Shown piece by piece: positions 49,990 through 63,300 of a DNA stretch of 64,000 bases. The stretch comes from Larus michahellis. Its lineage: Eukaryota; Chordata; Aves; Charadriiformes; Laridae. The translations under genes were made by a program, and so were the position numbers. Positions within the stretch are counted from its first letter, which is position 1. Every line of letters starts with the position of its first letter. The notes under the pieces were generated by a model. That model ran no database searches. It was not told the DNA's origin and saw only the letters and a program-made list of their open reading frames with translations. The stretch covers positions 9,858,001 through 9,922,000 of the forward strand of contig NC_133906.1 in NCBI RefSeq assembly GCF_964199755.1, written 5' to 3'.

Positions 49990-50620
49990 CGCTTTTAACA
50001 CAACGTTCAGTTGCATCCTCTCAACACCACTTCCCTCACACCCAGCCCCTCCGGCAGGCAGGCAGGCGGGCAGGCAAACACACACACACACACCCCGGCA
50101 GCGAGCTCTCTCCTCCTACCCCCGGCTTTCATTTTCTACTTCCCTCACCTTATTTTGAGGCACGGCCTTGCCAGCCGTAAAGTTCCCTTGGGGAGCCGAG
50201 GCGGGCCCACAGCACGAGTCCGCTACCGGCCTGCCCCTCCCGCCCGCCCGCCCGCTCGCTCCCGCCCGCCCGCTCCCCGCCGCTGCACTCCCTCGCCTCA
50301 CCGCGCCGCTCAGGCGCCCACTCACCGCGGGGCTGCCGGCGGCTCCGGGCAGACCTCGGGCGGGCGGCACGCACCGACCGATCCGCCGGCCGCGGCTCCC
50401 GGCGGCTGGGCAGCGCCGGCCCGGCCCTGCGGCTCTCCCGCCTCCCGGGGAGGGGGGCCGACAGCGGCGGGCAGGGCCGCCCCTCGGCGCAGCGCGAAGC
50501 CCGCCCGAGGAGCCGAGGGCCGGGCCGGGCCGTCCCACAGGCCGCGAGAGGGGGCCCGAGGCGGCCCTGGCCTGGCCTGGCCTACGAGGCGGCCCACACC
50601 AGCCCCCCCGCTACGGTTTT
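49990..50620 (-). promoter_or_regulatory. SLC26A2: CpG island, probable SLC26A2 promoter and non-coding first exon
   Basis: A strongly GC- and CpG-rich block, densest at 50,170-50,600, lies upstream of the minus-strand SLC26A2 gene. Two plausible minus-strand donors are present: CAAAATAAG/GTGAGG (exon end 50,149) and CCCGCG/GTGAGT (exon end 50,326). Either could join to the acceptor at 43,965. Short GGCA (50,052-50,075) and CA (50,078-50,093) repeats sit at its left edge. No TATA box is evident. Long open frames across the island reflect GC content. The assignment to SLC26A2 rests on position and strand. Confidence 0.6.
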
Positions 50621-53600
50621 TACTTTCTAATTAATTCCAAGTGTGTTCTGAATGATGAGCGGCCCGAAGAGTCTGGTGTAGAGGGTGACTCACTTGTTCT
50701 GCTCCTTACCCCAGAAAAACAACTGCCCTCAAACGAAAAAATAAACCATAGGAACTCTAGTGAAGAAGCCACGTTTCTGTTAATTAAGTTGCACTCACGC
50801 TTTTAAGTTGAAAGATTAATTATGTGCGGGTAACTTGAGGTAAAGTGACCTTAAACTTTCCGCGGCCGTTGCAGATAGGGATACTCTATAACAATTTCTG
50901 ACAGAAAACGGCCTCATTTTACATTGGGGTACCATTAATATTCATTAAAAATAGTATTTTAAAATCCCTCAGTGTTGTTTGCCCCAGCGTCCAGGTCTGT
51001 CTGGGAGGTACTTCCAGCTGGGGATGACAGAGGGTCTTCGACAATGTCATTACTGAAAAATACCATTTTTTTTGTTCAGCGCTCTTTCTTTATCTGTGGA
51101 CTGGGGGTTCAAGGTCGGAGGGGCTGGACCCAGCCCTGTCGGCCTTACCTTCACCGTTTGCACAGAAACGCAGACATTCTCTGCAGTTCTCTGAAACATT
51201 GCCTAATATTTGCATTTCAGGTGGAACCTTGAGCTGACAAAAAGCCCATCAGTACATGGTTGGAGAAAGCAAGACTAACTGCACGCCTGCAGAATCCATG
51301 TCTTTTGCTGTTAGGCAAATACTATAAAAATCTTGCTGTAGAAATACAGAGTATTTCCAATAGGAAACACTTACCCTCTCCACAAAGGTTGAACTAGATG
51401 TGATGGTAACTGAAACAGGCAAGTTGCAGAGGAAATAAAAGAGCTCCCTCCCTCTCCCCTGGCTACCCACTGTCAAAAGCATCCGTGGCTCTGACTTCCC
51501 AATCCTCTTAGGGATTTCTGCAGGGGTTTTAATTGAGTTTGAAGTATATAGTGACTCCGAGACTATCAGAGCAAATCCTTGTGAGGAGTGACATCTATGA
51601 CAAAAGCATTAAGAGGAGCCTTTTGTGTAGGGTCTGCAGAAACCTAATAAGAAACCACAAAACCAATCAACAGGCATTTTCATTGTTGTTCTCGAGGCAT
51701 TGGCTGTGGAACAACTTGCATCATCAAACACATCATGTCTTCATGGAAGAAATAGGGAAATAATATCTTCTTAAAGCACAAATAAAGACCATGATGTCAA
51801 AAAAAACCCAAGCATTAATTTTTTTCTGAATCACTTCATTATTAGGGTTTTCTTTTTCTTTTCACTGTACGCTGATTTTCTAAAAAGTGGGTGAAAAAAA
51901 GCCAAGTAAATAAGTAAAGTAAATAAGTAAATCATTTAACATCCAACTGCTTACCTCTTCTCAGGGTATATTAAGTTTTATGGTTAATGTATTTCTGTGC
52001 TATGGGAACCTTTGGCCGTTGAGAAATGTGCCTCTGGGCTGCTCACGCTCCAGGATCTCCTGCCAAGGACCAGTGAGCTGGGGCTTGGCGACACACGAAT
52101 GCTAGCCTGTGCCATCTGCCCAGCCCACTCACTCTGCCTGCCAAACCTGCTGCCTCCCCTTCTCCAGATTGCCCCCTCGTCTTTGTGGTATCGAATCTCC
52201 AGAGACCAGTTTCTCAGAGTGCAAAATAATCTTAAAAAACACTCCTTTTTGTTCCACTGGGCACATTCTCCGGGGCAGCCCCGCACACCGCAGCTGGGGC
52301 AGCCCTCCCACCTTGCCTCTTGCCCAGCAGCTCTCAAACGGCCCCACTACGCCCTGGTCCCCCCAGCAAAGACCTCTACGGGCTGCATGGTCTCTGCTCC
52401 ATCAATAAACCCCCTGTGCAACGGCTCTCCCTAGTTCTTCCCAGTCCTCTCCAGGCTTCCAGCACTGCTTTATCACTCGGCAGATAAAGGCACCCTCTTA
52501 TTTCCTGCAGCTCTCGGCTGGTTTATGCCACTTGGCTCCCAGCCTTGTGTAAGGAGCCTCCTGCTTTCAGTCATGTCCTCCTGCTCCCTCCCTGCCCACT
52601 GCCTCCGTCCCGCCGGCTGTACAGCTCCCTGGCAGTACAAGTGGGCTATGGTGAAAGCACCTAAAAACGTGTGTTATTTTCTCTCCTTGTCCTTCTTTCC
52701 CTCTACAACTTGCCATCCACTGAGGTTGGGGCCTGCATTTGCAAAATGTTGCGTGAAGTTTGGCACTGGAGAAGATGGGAGCTTGCTGCCCAGAGGGTGA
52801 GACCTATCTGCGTATCAGAGCTCGTACAGACCTGCCTCCCCACGCAGGCAGCTTGTCTGGCCACCCAGGCAAACGCTAGTAGCGTAAAGGAAAATAGAGA
52901 CAAAACAAAAGTAATATTAAGCCACCCTGAAATTCTTGAACTCGTTAAGCCTTTGTAGTGAGCAACCAGGGGACTTTGGACAACCTTCCACAAGGCTTCC
53001 TGCAGTTTCCTCTGTGCAAAATCAAAGCAGTACCCCTGGGGTTTGGTGTCCAACCTGCTGGCCCTAGAAGGCCCTAGTGCCAGACACATAAAGGTCTAGA
53101 TGTGGCATGTCTGATTTTACTTAGAAAGTCCATCAGCCTAAGTAACAGAAGAGGCCCGTTCTAGCTTTTGAAATGCATTTTATTTATGCATTTGATTATA
53201 AATTCAGTCACATCATGCAATACTTGGCAAAAGCAAAAAAAAAAGAAGAGACATAAAATCAGTTACTTCACTCTTCTCCCCTCTAAAGATTTCCATCAAG
53301 GATGAGAAAAATGCCAAGTAAAAATGAAGTGGGTGGAGGGAAAAAAGCATAATAAATAATGAAAGATGTTTATAACATTAAATAATGAAAGGTGAATAAT
53401 GAATCAGAGTCCTTAGGTAATCAAAATACTTAAGCCGTAAAGATATCAAAAAGAAATAAGCTCTGTCCATATCTCAGGACTATGTATCTCACAGTTATAT
53501 TGCTATGAAGAAAGAGTGTTCTGTACAAGTATCTGTGCAGAATTGCTACACTCTCAGTGTATGCTATGGTCCAATATTGTCTCCTAGAGTCAAAAATTAA

Positions 53601-56600
53601 TTATGAGTTAATATTTTCAGAGTGTTGTTGTGGGTTAGAAGGCTTAGTTAAATAATAGCTGGACTCCAGTGTATTTCTTACATTGCTTTCATCTCATCTT
53701 TCACCTCTCTTTTCTTCCCCGAGGCTAATGCATGGAATATTAAAAATACAACAAGTCTCAAATTCAGAGGAGTCTATCTTTGCTAATACTGTAGCAGGCA
53801 AATATATGGGGCAAATAAACTGGACCATCAGCTTAGTATTTAACTCAGAAAATCTACTTTCCTAGATACTAATTTTCACCCAAAAGCTTTGTGAGCCTGC
53901 AGCAATATTAAAAAATGCATTTTTTCCAATCTACTTGAATTGAAATTCTTTGGTTTTGTCATATAGCAGCAATTATCAAGTCCTTATCTCCTGAATCACA
54001 TTAATTTTGCTTACAATAGAGTCACCTTCTTCTGCTCGTTTTTGGCAAGTATTTACATGAGCCACAAATTTGAGTCCGATAAGTCTCACAGTGAAGAGCT
54101 ACGTGCACTTTTCCCTCCAAATTAGATGCCGGGCAAGTTCCATCCAGACAATTACCATGTTCGTTTTGGTCAGTAAGTCCTGGGTTTTAGTTATACTAGG
54201 CACTTTTATCTCAGTGCGATACCATATCATCTGTGATTGGCAGCATTACAACCATGTAGCGAGGGCTGCAGAGCTCTTCCTTAAAGCATGAACGGCCTTT
54301 ACCCAGCCTGCCGCAGACGTACTGGCTTCTCGGCTGCTCCCAGCCCTTCTGAATGCCTCTCGTGAAGGTGACTCCATTTGTGAGAACTGGAGGGTCGTCT
54401 GCAGTGAAGGTTTCTGGGAGGACCCTTCTCTAAATGGGTCACAGACACTTCTGACAGGGGCTCAGAGACTCAGGGAGCTGACGGCTGGCGTGGGAGGAAA
54501 GGTGAAGTGAGTATTTCATCCTCCCCGGGGAAAGAAAATATCATCATGGCTTCTCCAAGACTGTCAGAAATGGTGTTAAAAAATGAGAACTGCTTGCAGG
54601 CAAGGGGGTAGCTATATATCCAGAAACACGCTGGACGGAGGGATTTCTGAGCGCCCTGCTGCCGGGTGCCCTTGCCCTGTGCTAGCGAGGGGGAGAGCGG
54701 TGCCCGGTTCTCCCACGGCAGCCCGTGGCTGGAGGCACGGGAACACACGTTTGTAAGGCGGGTGTCGCTGAGGAAATGCTGAACCGGTATTTCAGAAGGG
54801 GCTACAGAAGTGCTGACGTTTCCTAAGCGTAGTCAACGTAGGATGCGCTGTGAGATGGGGGGGAGCGAGTTACTTAAAATACCGTGCTTGAGGAAATCTT
54901 TCGCCCTCTGTGATTTGCAGCAGTGCAGTAACTTGCTGCCTGCAGCAGCAGCACCCAGCTGCATTGGCTGGTCACGGCTCCTTCACCTGGGGTGAGAGCA
55001 ATAACTACCTGGCAGCCAGAGAGAAGCCCAGGTAATAAAAGTGCCAAAGGACAGGCTCATTTCTTTTGCCTCATTTGAGTGGTTGAGAGAAGCTGTCCTT
55101 CGTGTCTCGCTGGCTTCCAGCAGTAGGGAGTATTTGCAAAGTCACCTTGAGCTACTGCTGAGCTCCCAAAATTTGGCTGTGCACTTTCCGATATGCTGAC
55201 AATTGATGTGTGCAGCAGAGCAAGGGCTGTGGATACATTACAGCTTGGCGAGTCTGTTTAAACCACGAAGGGAGATGTTACTCTAAATCTGAGATGGATT
55301 TTGCTGAGTTTATTGTTTTTAATCCCTGCAATTAGGCATATGTTGATTATCACAAGTGACAGAATAGAATCATAGCCATGAACCCTAATTTATATAGAAG
55401 CACCCAGAATTATTTCTCAAAAATGTTTATGTTGGCAACCCTGGTTTGCAGTAGAATATTTTTATCACTTGGAGAAGAAACATCCAGGTTGTGAACCTAC
55501 GTGTTCGATCTGAAGCATAGCTGGGCACAGAGCACCCTACAGCAACAAAGAGTGAGCCTGTCCGCCTGGCAGCGTCCATGAAATGCCTTTGTGGAGTCAA
55601 CACCTGCATTAAGGGCTACATGTGGAAAGCACGGCACATGCTTGATCAGAAAAGAACATCTCTACGCATGGAGATGTGGCCAGTAAAGCATCTTCATAGG
55701 CTGCTGACCATGGAATTTTGCATGGCTCTTTGAGCGCTCTCTAGGAGAATTGTTAAAAATGTGACTTAGGGCTGACTAAGCTGGTTTCATACAAAGATAA
55801 TTAATTCTTTGCTACAAAGATCACTTGTGTTAAATGTGATAATCCAAATCTGTGGCATGGTCCTGAACAGCTTTCTACTGCAGCCATCCACAAACAATGC
55901 TTTCAACAATTAATTCCTGGTGATAGCATGAAATCAGCCAGCCTTGCTTATCTATATCTATAGCCATTTATTTCGTTATCCAACCACATAATGACAGCAT
56001 AGTCACCACAATTAATAGTATACAAGTATCATTAGTATCATGAGATGCTACAGTCCACAGTTTGGAAGCCAGCAGCACGTGGAGCTATTCTTATGTTCAT
56101 GTTAATTCTTAGCACTTCCTTTTTAAATTTGTACATGCTACAGAATTGCTTTTAAGAGCAGGTATGCAGGGGAGGTCAAGATACTTGGCAGGTCCCTATT
56201 ATTAGAAGACATTTTTGGCAATATTCAGCTTTTTCGTTGCATTTCAGTTCTGACTTCTCATCTCTCCCTTACTTCAGGGCATATGTGGACCATACTCTGT
56301 TCACATCTGTCACTTGATCATTTCCATTGTTTTCGTGCTGCAGGAATACAAAAGATGGAAAAGGTTCACTTACTGTAATAATAAAGTAATATTTGACAAG
56401 TTGCTTCCAAATACAGCTTTGCATTGCATCAGAAAAAATATTTCTTCTCCTTCCCCTGTTTTGAGTAACTGTCTGGTTCTGTATAGAATACAGACATTAA
56501 TCTGTCTGTAGAAGACAGTTCACAAGACAAATAAATGGCCATGTATGCTGATTTAAAAATATACCTCTAGATTTGAGGCTGGCATTACGTTAAGTGAAAA

Positions 56601-56935
56601 CAACTGTATTGTTAAGCTGTGCTGTGTAATTAAAACTCCATTTAATCGCTTACCTGCACCGTATGCCTCTTGTGCTCTCCCTCCATTATCACCTACATGA
56701 ATTATTGAAAAAAGAAAACAACATTTTTTTCTGGTTTTTCAAATATGTCTGGTAAAACAAATAAGTTTGCACTTACGGCAAGAGTACGTTGTCCTCAACC
56801 CCCCTATTGAACAGCTGTTCTCAAACACATCCTTTCCGAAGTAAAATTTTACCATTAACTTGTCCCTGAAAAATGCTTGTCAGAAAAGAGTATTTTTCCC
56901 CTCCAAAAATTAAAAAGTGATGAAGAAAGTAGGAT
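50621..56935. other. Intergenic DNA between the TRIM gene and SLC26A2 promoter
   Basis: No exon was recognised on either strand. I looked in particular for PDE6A exons (the mammalian neighbour of SLC26A2) and for a B30.2/SPRY exon for the TRIM gene, and saw neither. AAGT-type short repeats lie at about 51,903-51,932, and repeated TAAATAATGAAAG-like strings at 53,350-53,400. Confidence 0.5.
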
Positions 56936-56941
56936 TTTATT
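56936..56941 (-). terminator. Candidate polyadenylation signal of the TRIM gene
   Basis: AATAAA on the minus strand, about 210 bases after the proposed stop codon at 57,149. It supports, weakly, that the last exon is the one at 57,149-57,399. Confidence 0.35.
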
Positions 56942-57148
56942 TTGAAGTTATGAATTAAGAAAAACTTATTTGCAAACTGAACTTTAGTTGCAGCAATTAA
57001 AAAATAAAAAAAAAATATATATTTTTCAAATAACTTCTAACTAAGTTTTCTTCAAAAAAGCTTGTAGAAAAGATGCACCACTGTACCCAGCAGAAATCTA
57101 TTTGAGCAGTGGACTAGTGCTATCTGAAGAGAAATACTGTTTACAGAT

Positions 57149-57399
57149 TTAGTATCTCCTGCAGCACCTGGATTTCCCTGGGAATCCGTTCAGGCACTGG
57201 GTTTGCTCCAGCTCCTGCTCAGTTGGTGGGAACCCCTCCGCGGTCTTTCCTCGGAGCAGGCTCAGACCTTTACTGAGTACCGAAGCAAACCCAGTCCCTC
57301 CCTCAGGCTGAAGGTAAATGATTGCTCTGGTGACTTCCCAGAGATTTCTGCCAGCTGCAGATGTGGTGCCCTGAGGCTGCACTCCTGCTGGTCTCACCT
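57149..57399 (-). CDS. TRIM gene exon 6, proposed non-SPRY C-terminus
   Basis: The acceptor CTCCTCTCCTTGCCAG at 57,400, with a long pyrimidine tract, precedes a 251-bp open frame. Its first two bases complete Lys371 in the phase left by exon 5. It encodes VRPAGVQPQG through GKSRCCRRY and ends in TAA, with AATAAA about 210 bases further on. The sequence is not B30.2; a GRNLWEV string recalls the SPRY GRHYWEV motif, but nothing around it fits. Splice signals and phase support it; homology does not. Confidence 0.4.
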
Positions 57400-60300
57400 C
57401 TGGCAAGGAGAGGAGATGCATGCAACAAAACACTGCTCACATTTTTAGGTGAGAGATTATCTCTGCAAGACTCTCAGCCCCAGGCCAGAGTCCCGAGGAA
57501 TAACTAGTATTTTTTGAACACTTACAGTTTGAAGAGGTACCAGTATCTGAAGCCCTACTGTAAAGAAACAGTGATGAATGTTAGTGCCTTGTAAAGCACA
57601 AATCACATCTTGTTAATAACAAAATGAGAGACGTGAATAGACCTGAGCCCCTCTTTTGAGATGAAGGACCACCTTCTAGACTCTGCTTGGCTCTCCTTGA
57701 GACTGAAGCAGAGGAGCTCAGGATATACAGTCCTTAAATGAGAAACTGTTGGAGAAATTTTATAAGCAAAGAAAAGGATTTACCTGTTCCATATAATTTG
57801 GTTGGTCAGTACACCTAAGAAAGATGGAGAAGAATGTTTTACAAAGCTGGCAAAGCATTCAAGTTTGGGACTTGGTACTGTACCCCTGGATCTCATGGTC
57901 ATAGATAAACTAGATGGGGATAGGGGTGCTAAAGCACTGGAACAGGCTGCCCAGACAGTCTGTGGAGTCTCCTCTGGAGATACTTAAAACCTGCCTGGAT
58001 GTGTTCCTGCCCAGCCTGCTCTAGGTGGAACTGCTCTGGCAGGGGGGCTGGACTAGATGATCTCTGAAGGTTTCTTCCAACCCCTACCATTCTGTGATTC
58101 TGTGTGGGCAAACAAAGAGGACATTTCTTGAAAGCATGACTGAGCACCTGAAGACTCGGGAGGTAGGTGGGAGCAGGAAACCACATCAGACAGGGGTGAA
58201 GCTGGCCTTACACTGGGTAGGAGCAGACCTCTTCCTTGTTATCCCCAGAAATAGTCTTTCTGCCCCCTTCACCCTCCCCTCTCCAACACCCCCAAGATCC
58301 CATCCAAATCCTCATCATCCCTGTCAGCCCAGCCCTCTGAACCCCATGGCTCGCTGTTTTCCACTCGGGGCCAGCGGTGCCAGGGTCAGGACAGATCACT
58401 CACTCTGCACGGCTTTCTGCAGTGAGCCCAGGCGATCCACGAATTTCCGTATCAGGTGTCGGTAGTAGTCGATCCAGGCCTGATCCAGCAGCACTCCCAC
58501 CACGTCCATCTTGCTGACGCTGAAATTCTGACTGGCAATCCTTGGGTGCAGGCAGTCATTTCACCAGGGAAAATCACTTAGTATTAGAAAGTTAACAAAC
58601 TCCTTCCTTCGGAAGGGCTCAACAAAGAGGAGGGTGCTTTGGCAACATGAATTATCAGGTAAAGAGCTCTCTGGTGAGGTTACGGGCATTGGAATTGTTA
58701 TATATTATTATTTATTTGGTAATGCCTTTTGCTTACCAAACCTGGATGGGAACTTCCAAATACTGAAAATGAGAAAGGGGGAGGTGTTTTGCTAATACCC
58801 TTGTGTGAATAGTGCTTTGACCTGCTGCAGGCAGGCTCTCACTGTTCTAGCACAACCGCCATCGTGATAGAAAGAAAATGCCAAACATATTAAATGGTGT
58901 CCAGGCTTCTGGAAAATGACTTTGATCCCACAGGCTAGATTTTGACTTGCGGCACAGCTGTGAGTAATGGACTGTGTTGCTGCCAGCACAGCCCCTAGGT
59001 AGACGGCGATTCAAAGTTATCCCCACCATCCAAGTTCAAACTCAGCTTTAATTTGTACAAGTTGCGGAGATGACATCTTAAAATCCAGCTGGATGTTTGA
59101 GCTAGCCCTTCACGCGCCTGGGGAGTTCAGTGATGCAGCAAAATCTCTCGTGGATCTGTAACTTACGGGTGGTTTTGCACCATTGAATTAGAGCTGACAC
59201 CCAGGCGTCGATTAGGAAGTGATAAGTTATAAATTAAATGTATCACTTGCAAGAGAAGGGATAATAAATCTGGCTGGCTATTAAGCTTGTCCACAAGAAG
59301 CAGCAAAAATCGTCAGGAAATGAGCCAGTTACCTCTGCAGGCAGAGGCTGTTCTCTGGGACTTACGTGCAGGAGTGTCACCAATACACATCCAAGAGAGC
59401 GTTGCTGTAAACTGAACCCTATGGGCTTCGTCTCTGACAAAAATCTTTTTCTGGTAATGAAAGCCAGTGGTTTTCACCAGAATCCAGCAACTGTGTAGCT
59501 GCCAAGGAAACTGAAACTTAAAGGGACCATTGGACCGGCAGGCTGATATCTCTCCATCCTTGTCAACTGTGTGGACGTGGTGCCCTCTGGCTTGGCTGGA
59601 ATAGGGAGCAGCTTTGCGGTGGGGTGCTGGGACAGAGGGACACAGCCAGTGGGGTTTGATCCCAGCTATCTACACCATATTTTTGCGAAGAAGAAAACAA
59701 GTGTTTTCAGCTGGAACATACCTGTTCCTGGCGAGTTTAAATTCCTACAAATAGCATTGCCGAAAGAAAAAAAAAAAGAGGAAAAAAAATTGTTAGTGTG
59801 AATGCCAGAAAGGGCAGCTGTCTGAGAAATAGGCATGTTCATGAAGAAAAGCAGGATACTGCTGCTTACTTTGAGGAAGAGGAAAATATCTGTTTGCTCT
59901 CTCATCGTCTGCAAAGACTGAAGATGCTGCACAGCCTTATCTCTCCTCTGTTCCATTTCCTTCTTCACTTTGGTAATGTCTGCCAGTTGCTTTTTCTCAT
60001 TGGACTCGATGTAGCTCAGGATCATCTTCTCTTTCTGAATCATCTCTATCTTCATCTCTTCAAACAGCTTTTGCAGCTGAGAAGTCACTGTTTTTGTATT
60101 GCTCTAAATGAACAGATAAGAAAATGGTGCACTGGCTCAGGAGCTCAACACTTCAGCTTAGTGTATCTGCTTATTAATTAGGAGTGTATCTATCCTTTGC
60201 ACTGGCCTTAGAAGGAAGTGGACAATAAGCATTTGCTTAGAATATCTGATTAAACAGAGGGTTATGAAAATTAATCCTGATATAGTAAGAAAATCAGATA

Positions 60301-63300
60301 AAATTCAGCTAGCAGTGTGAGAACTGTATCAGTACACACTGAAGATCCCACCTGTAGACTCAATTTGTTTTTCTTTTATTTAACAGATAGAAAACTTGAA
60401 AAATGCATAATGATGTATACAATCTGTGGTCTGCCAGTCCTGCAACCTGGTCTGTGCAACCACAATTAATGGTGGAGTGTCCCAGCTAGTTCCTCCAATG
60501 GAGCTGTGCTGGGAGGAAGCTTGGCTTCTGGCAGTTTCTTCCACCACTGTTTTCCCTGCTTTGGACTACAACTCTTTCTATTCATCTGCTTCTAACAGTA
60601 TAATTGCCATCACTTATTTCTGGGAAATTGTGGAGGAAAGCTGCTCTGAATTAGCGACAATCTGGGTACCAACCTTGAGCTGATTCTCGCTTTTCTGAAG
60701 CTCTTCTAGGGCAATAGTTAGAGCGCGTTTATGTTCCTGCAGCCACGTCACAGTGTCCGAGAGCTCACTCTAGCAGACAGAGAGACAGCATTGAACTTCA
60801 TAGCAGGGAAGCAGCACGGGGACCTTTAAACCAGGCTGGCAGTTTGTGGAGCTGATAAAATGGCACAGGCGCCTTCTACCTGCCTGTTTTCACCACCGAG
60901 TCCTATGATAAACTGTGTTCACTCACCTCCTCATAAAGGTAGGCCATAACGGAAAACTGATAGGAGCTTGAAATCTTTCGAGTCAATGTTTAATTTTCAT
61001 ATATGTCTAACTTTGTATGTGGTAGGTTAATAAACAACTTTCCTTTTAAATAAGTAAATTTCGCTTTAGATGAATAAATCTCACTTTATCCATTAAAGCT
61101 CTGTTCCTGCCAGAATCTTCACATGTGCCTAATGTGATCCAAATCCTTCTCCTCTGTCAGCAGCTGTGGGATCTGAGGATAAGGTAGTAAGCAACCATCT
61201 TTTCTGAAGAGCAGCGAAACAGCAGTACTTACTCACCCAGCTGTTTATTTTAACAGATGCCATGCTGTTACACTGCAGGACAACACATTTCAAAGGGGAC
61301 ATTAAACCTTGTTCTTCAGGGACTAGACAGTCTCTGAATAGCTCTGGTTGCTCCTGGCTGCCTCCAGCAGTGTTTTCACACCTCGAGCACCCATGAATGG
61401 CCACAACAGACACAGCTGCCAGATTCCTGTTTCTTTAATAAAAACAATGTTAGAAGGCTTAGGTTTTCCATGAGGTATTTGTCACACCTGGAAAGTTTTA
61501 ATTTTTGAAAAATTGCAAGACAAATACTCAAATTTGACCAAGGTCCCTTGCACCAAAACTCTTTTAATAATTTCTCCTGAAGAGCTGCATTCCTGATTTC
61601 CCTGGCTATCTTGGAGAGTTTTAAAATAAAAACCAAAAAAAAAAAAAAAAGCCTAATGAGGAATACACAGCTGAGATCTCAGCTTACTCATGGAGATAGC
61701 TTCCCTATAGAGAGACCATCACCAGCTCCAGGGATGAAGGAGAGGGCTACTGTCCTACACAGCCCACTTCTCTTTGTCTGAATTTTTTATAGGTACCTTG
61801 GGGAAGAAAGTTAGTTTATGATACACATAGCTGCAAAAGATGCGTCCTGCTAATTCCTGAGGAGTCTGTGACCTGTCCTGAGGCCGAGAGCGAGCCAGGC
61901 GTTGCCTGCCCATGCACTGGGTTGCTGCAGGCTGTTCTGCTTGGGCTCTAAACTGGGCCCAGAAATGTCAAATGTAAGGCAGCGGGTGAGCATAGGAAAC
62001 GCATTTTATCCCCTCAGTCTCAGCTGGTTCTGGAGCATTTCAAGGACTGCAGTTGGACTCATCATCCACTGGGATGATGGCCTGACAGCTGGGCAAACCT
62101 CAGGGTAGAGGGAAGGGAAGAGCCTCGAGTGGGAAAACCTGTTTCCCAACCCAAAGATCAGCAGTGGCGACATCCTCAAGGGTCGGTGGAGGAAGAGACT
62201 TCTTAATCCCAGCCAGGAACACCCTGGTGAGTGGCAGCTTGCAGTTGCCCAGGGCTGCACACGAGTGCCATGGGCATGCAGGTCGACGGTACGGGCTCAC
62301 TCCCCAGCACAGCAACACACACTGCAGCATCGACCCACCCTGCTCAGCCCCAAACACCTCTCTCTGCTCTCCTCCCTCTGCTTAGCCTGCCAGGCTGCTT
62401 TGGCAACACCAAGGAGGAAATTAAAACCAAATTCCAGCACAGCACACCAGTCCCCGCTGGGGTGGACATGAAATCCCCCGAGCTGCTGCCCCCCTGCCCC
62501 CATGACAGGCTGAGAGAGCTGGGGTTGTTCAGCCTGGAGAAGAGAAGGCTGCGGGGTACCTTAGAGCCCCTTCCAGTGCCTAAAGGGGGCTACAGGAAAG
62601 ATGGGGAGGGACTCTTTATCAGGGAGTGTAGCAACAGGATGAGGGGTAATGGTTTTAAACTGAAAGAGGGGAGATTTAGATTAGATATTAGGAAGAAATT
62701 TTTCACTATGAGGGTGGTGAGACACTGGCCCAGGTTGCCCAGAGAAGCTGTGGCTGCCCCATCCCTGGAGGGGTTCAAGGCCAGGCTGGACGGGGCTTTG
62801 AGCAGCCTGGTCTAGTGGGAGGTGTCCCTGCCCAGGGCAGGGGGTTGGAACTAGATGATCTTTAAGGTCCCTTCCAACCCAAACCATTCTATGATCCTAT
62901 GATTCCCTGGTGAAAGCCTTACTGCGGCTTCCTCCAGATCAGAAGTTTGGGGCAAACCCTGCAGGGGCCGTGGGGAGAGGAGGGCCCCTTACCAGCTCTT
63001 TGTCATATGCCTCCTTCAGGGTGATGATGCTGTGGCCCTTGTGGCACCCCACGATGCAGCAGAAGACACAGATGTACTGCCCCTCGTCCTGGCAGTAGCA
63101 CTCCAGCAGCCTGCCGTGCTCCAGGCACCTCCTCTCCTCCGCCACACTGCCTGCGCCCACCTCCACCAGGATGTGGTGCTGCTGGTAAGCCTTGGTGTTG
63201 TGCTTGTTCAGATGGGCCTGGCACAAAGACGCGTCGCAGCTCAGGCAGGTTTTCACCGCTAGCTGGGAGAAATCCAGGCAGAAGTCGCAGGGAACCACCT

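Noticed and set aside
50011-50806. 207- and 212-codon plus-strand frames across the right CpG island
   Set aside because: Same GC effect; the island is better explained as a promoter.
55365-55385. Possible CR1 end (AGAATAGAATCATAG)
   Set aside because: Too short, and followed by none of the expected CR1 sequence on the minus strand.
57149-57399. SPRY domain remnant suggested by GRNLWEV
   Set aside because: Only a few residues resemble the SPRY GRHYWEV motif; no other SPRY landmarks surround it.
62231-62815. 194-codon plus-strand frame
   Set aside because: Its second half is the translated 3' region of a CR1 LINE; not a host gene.
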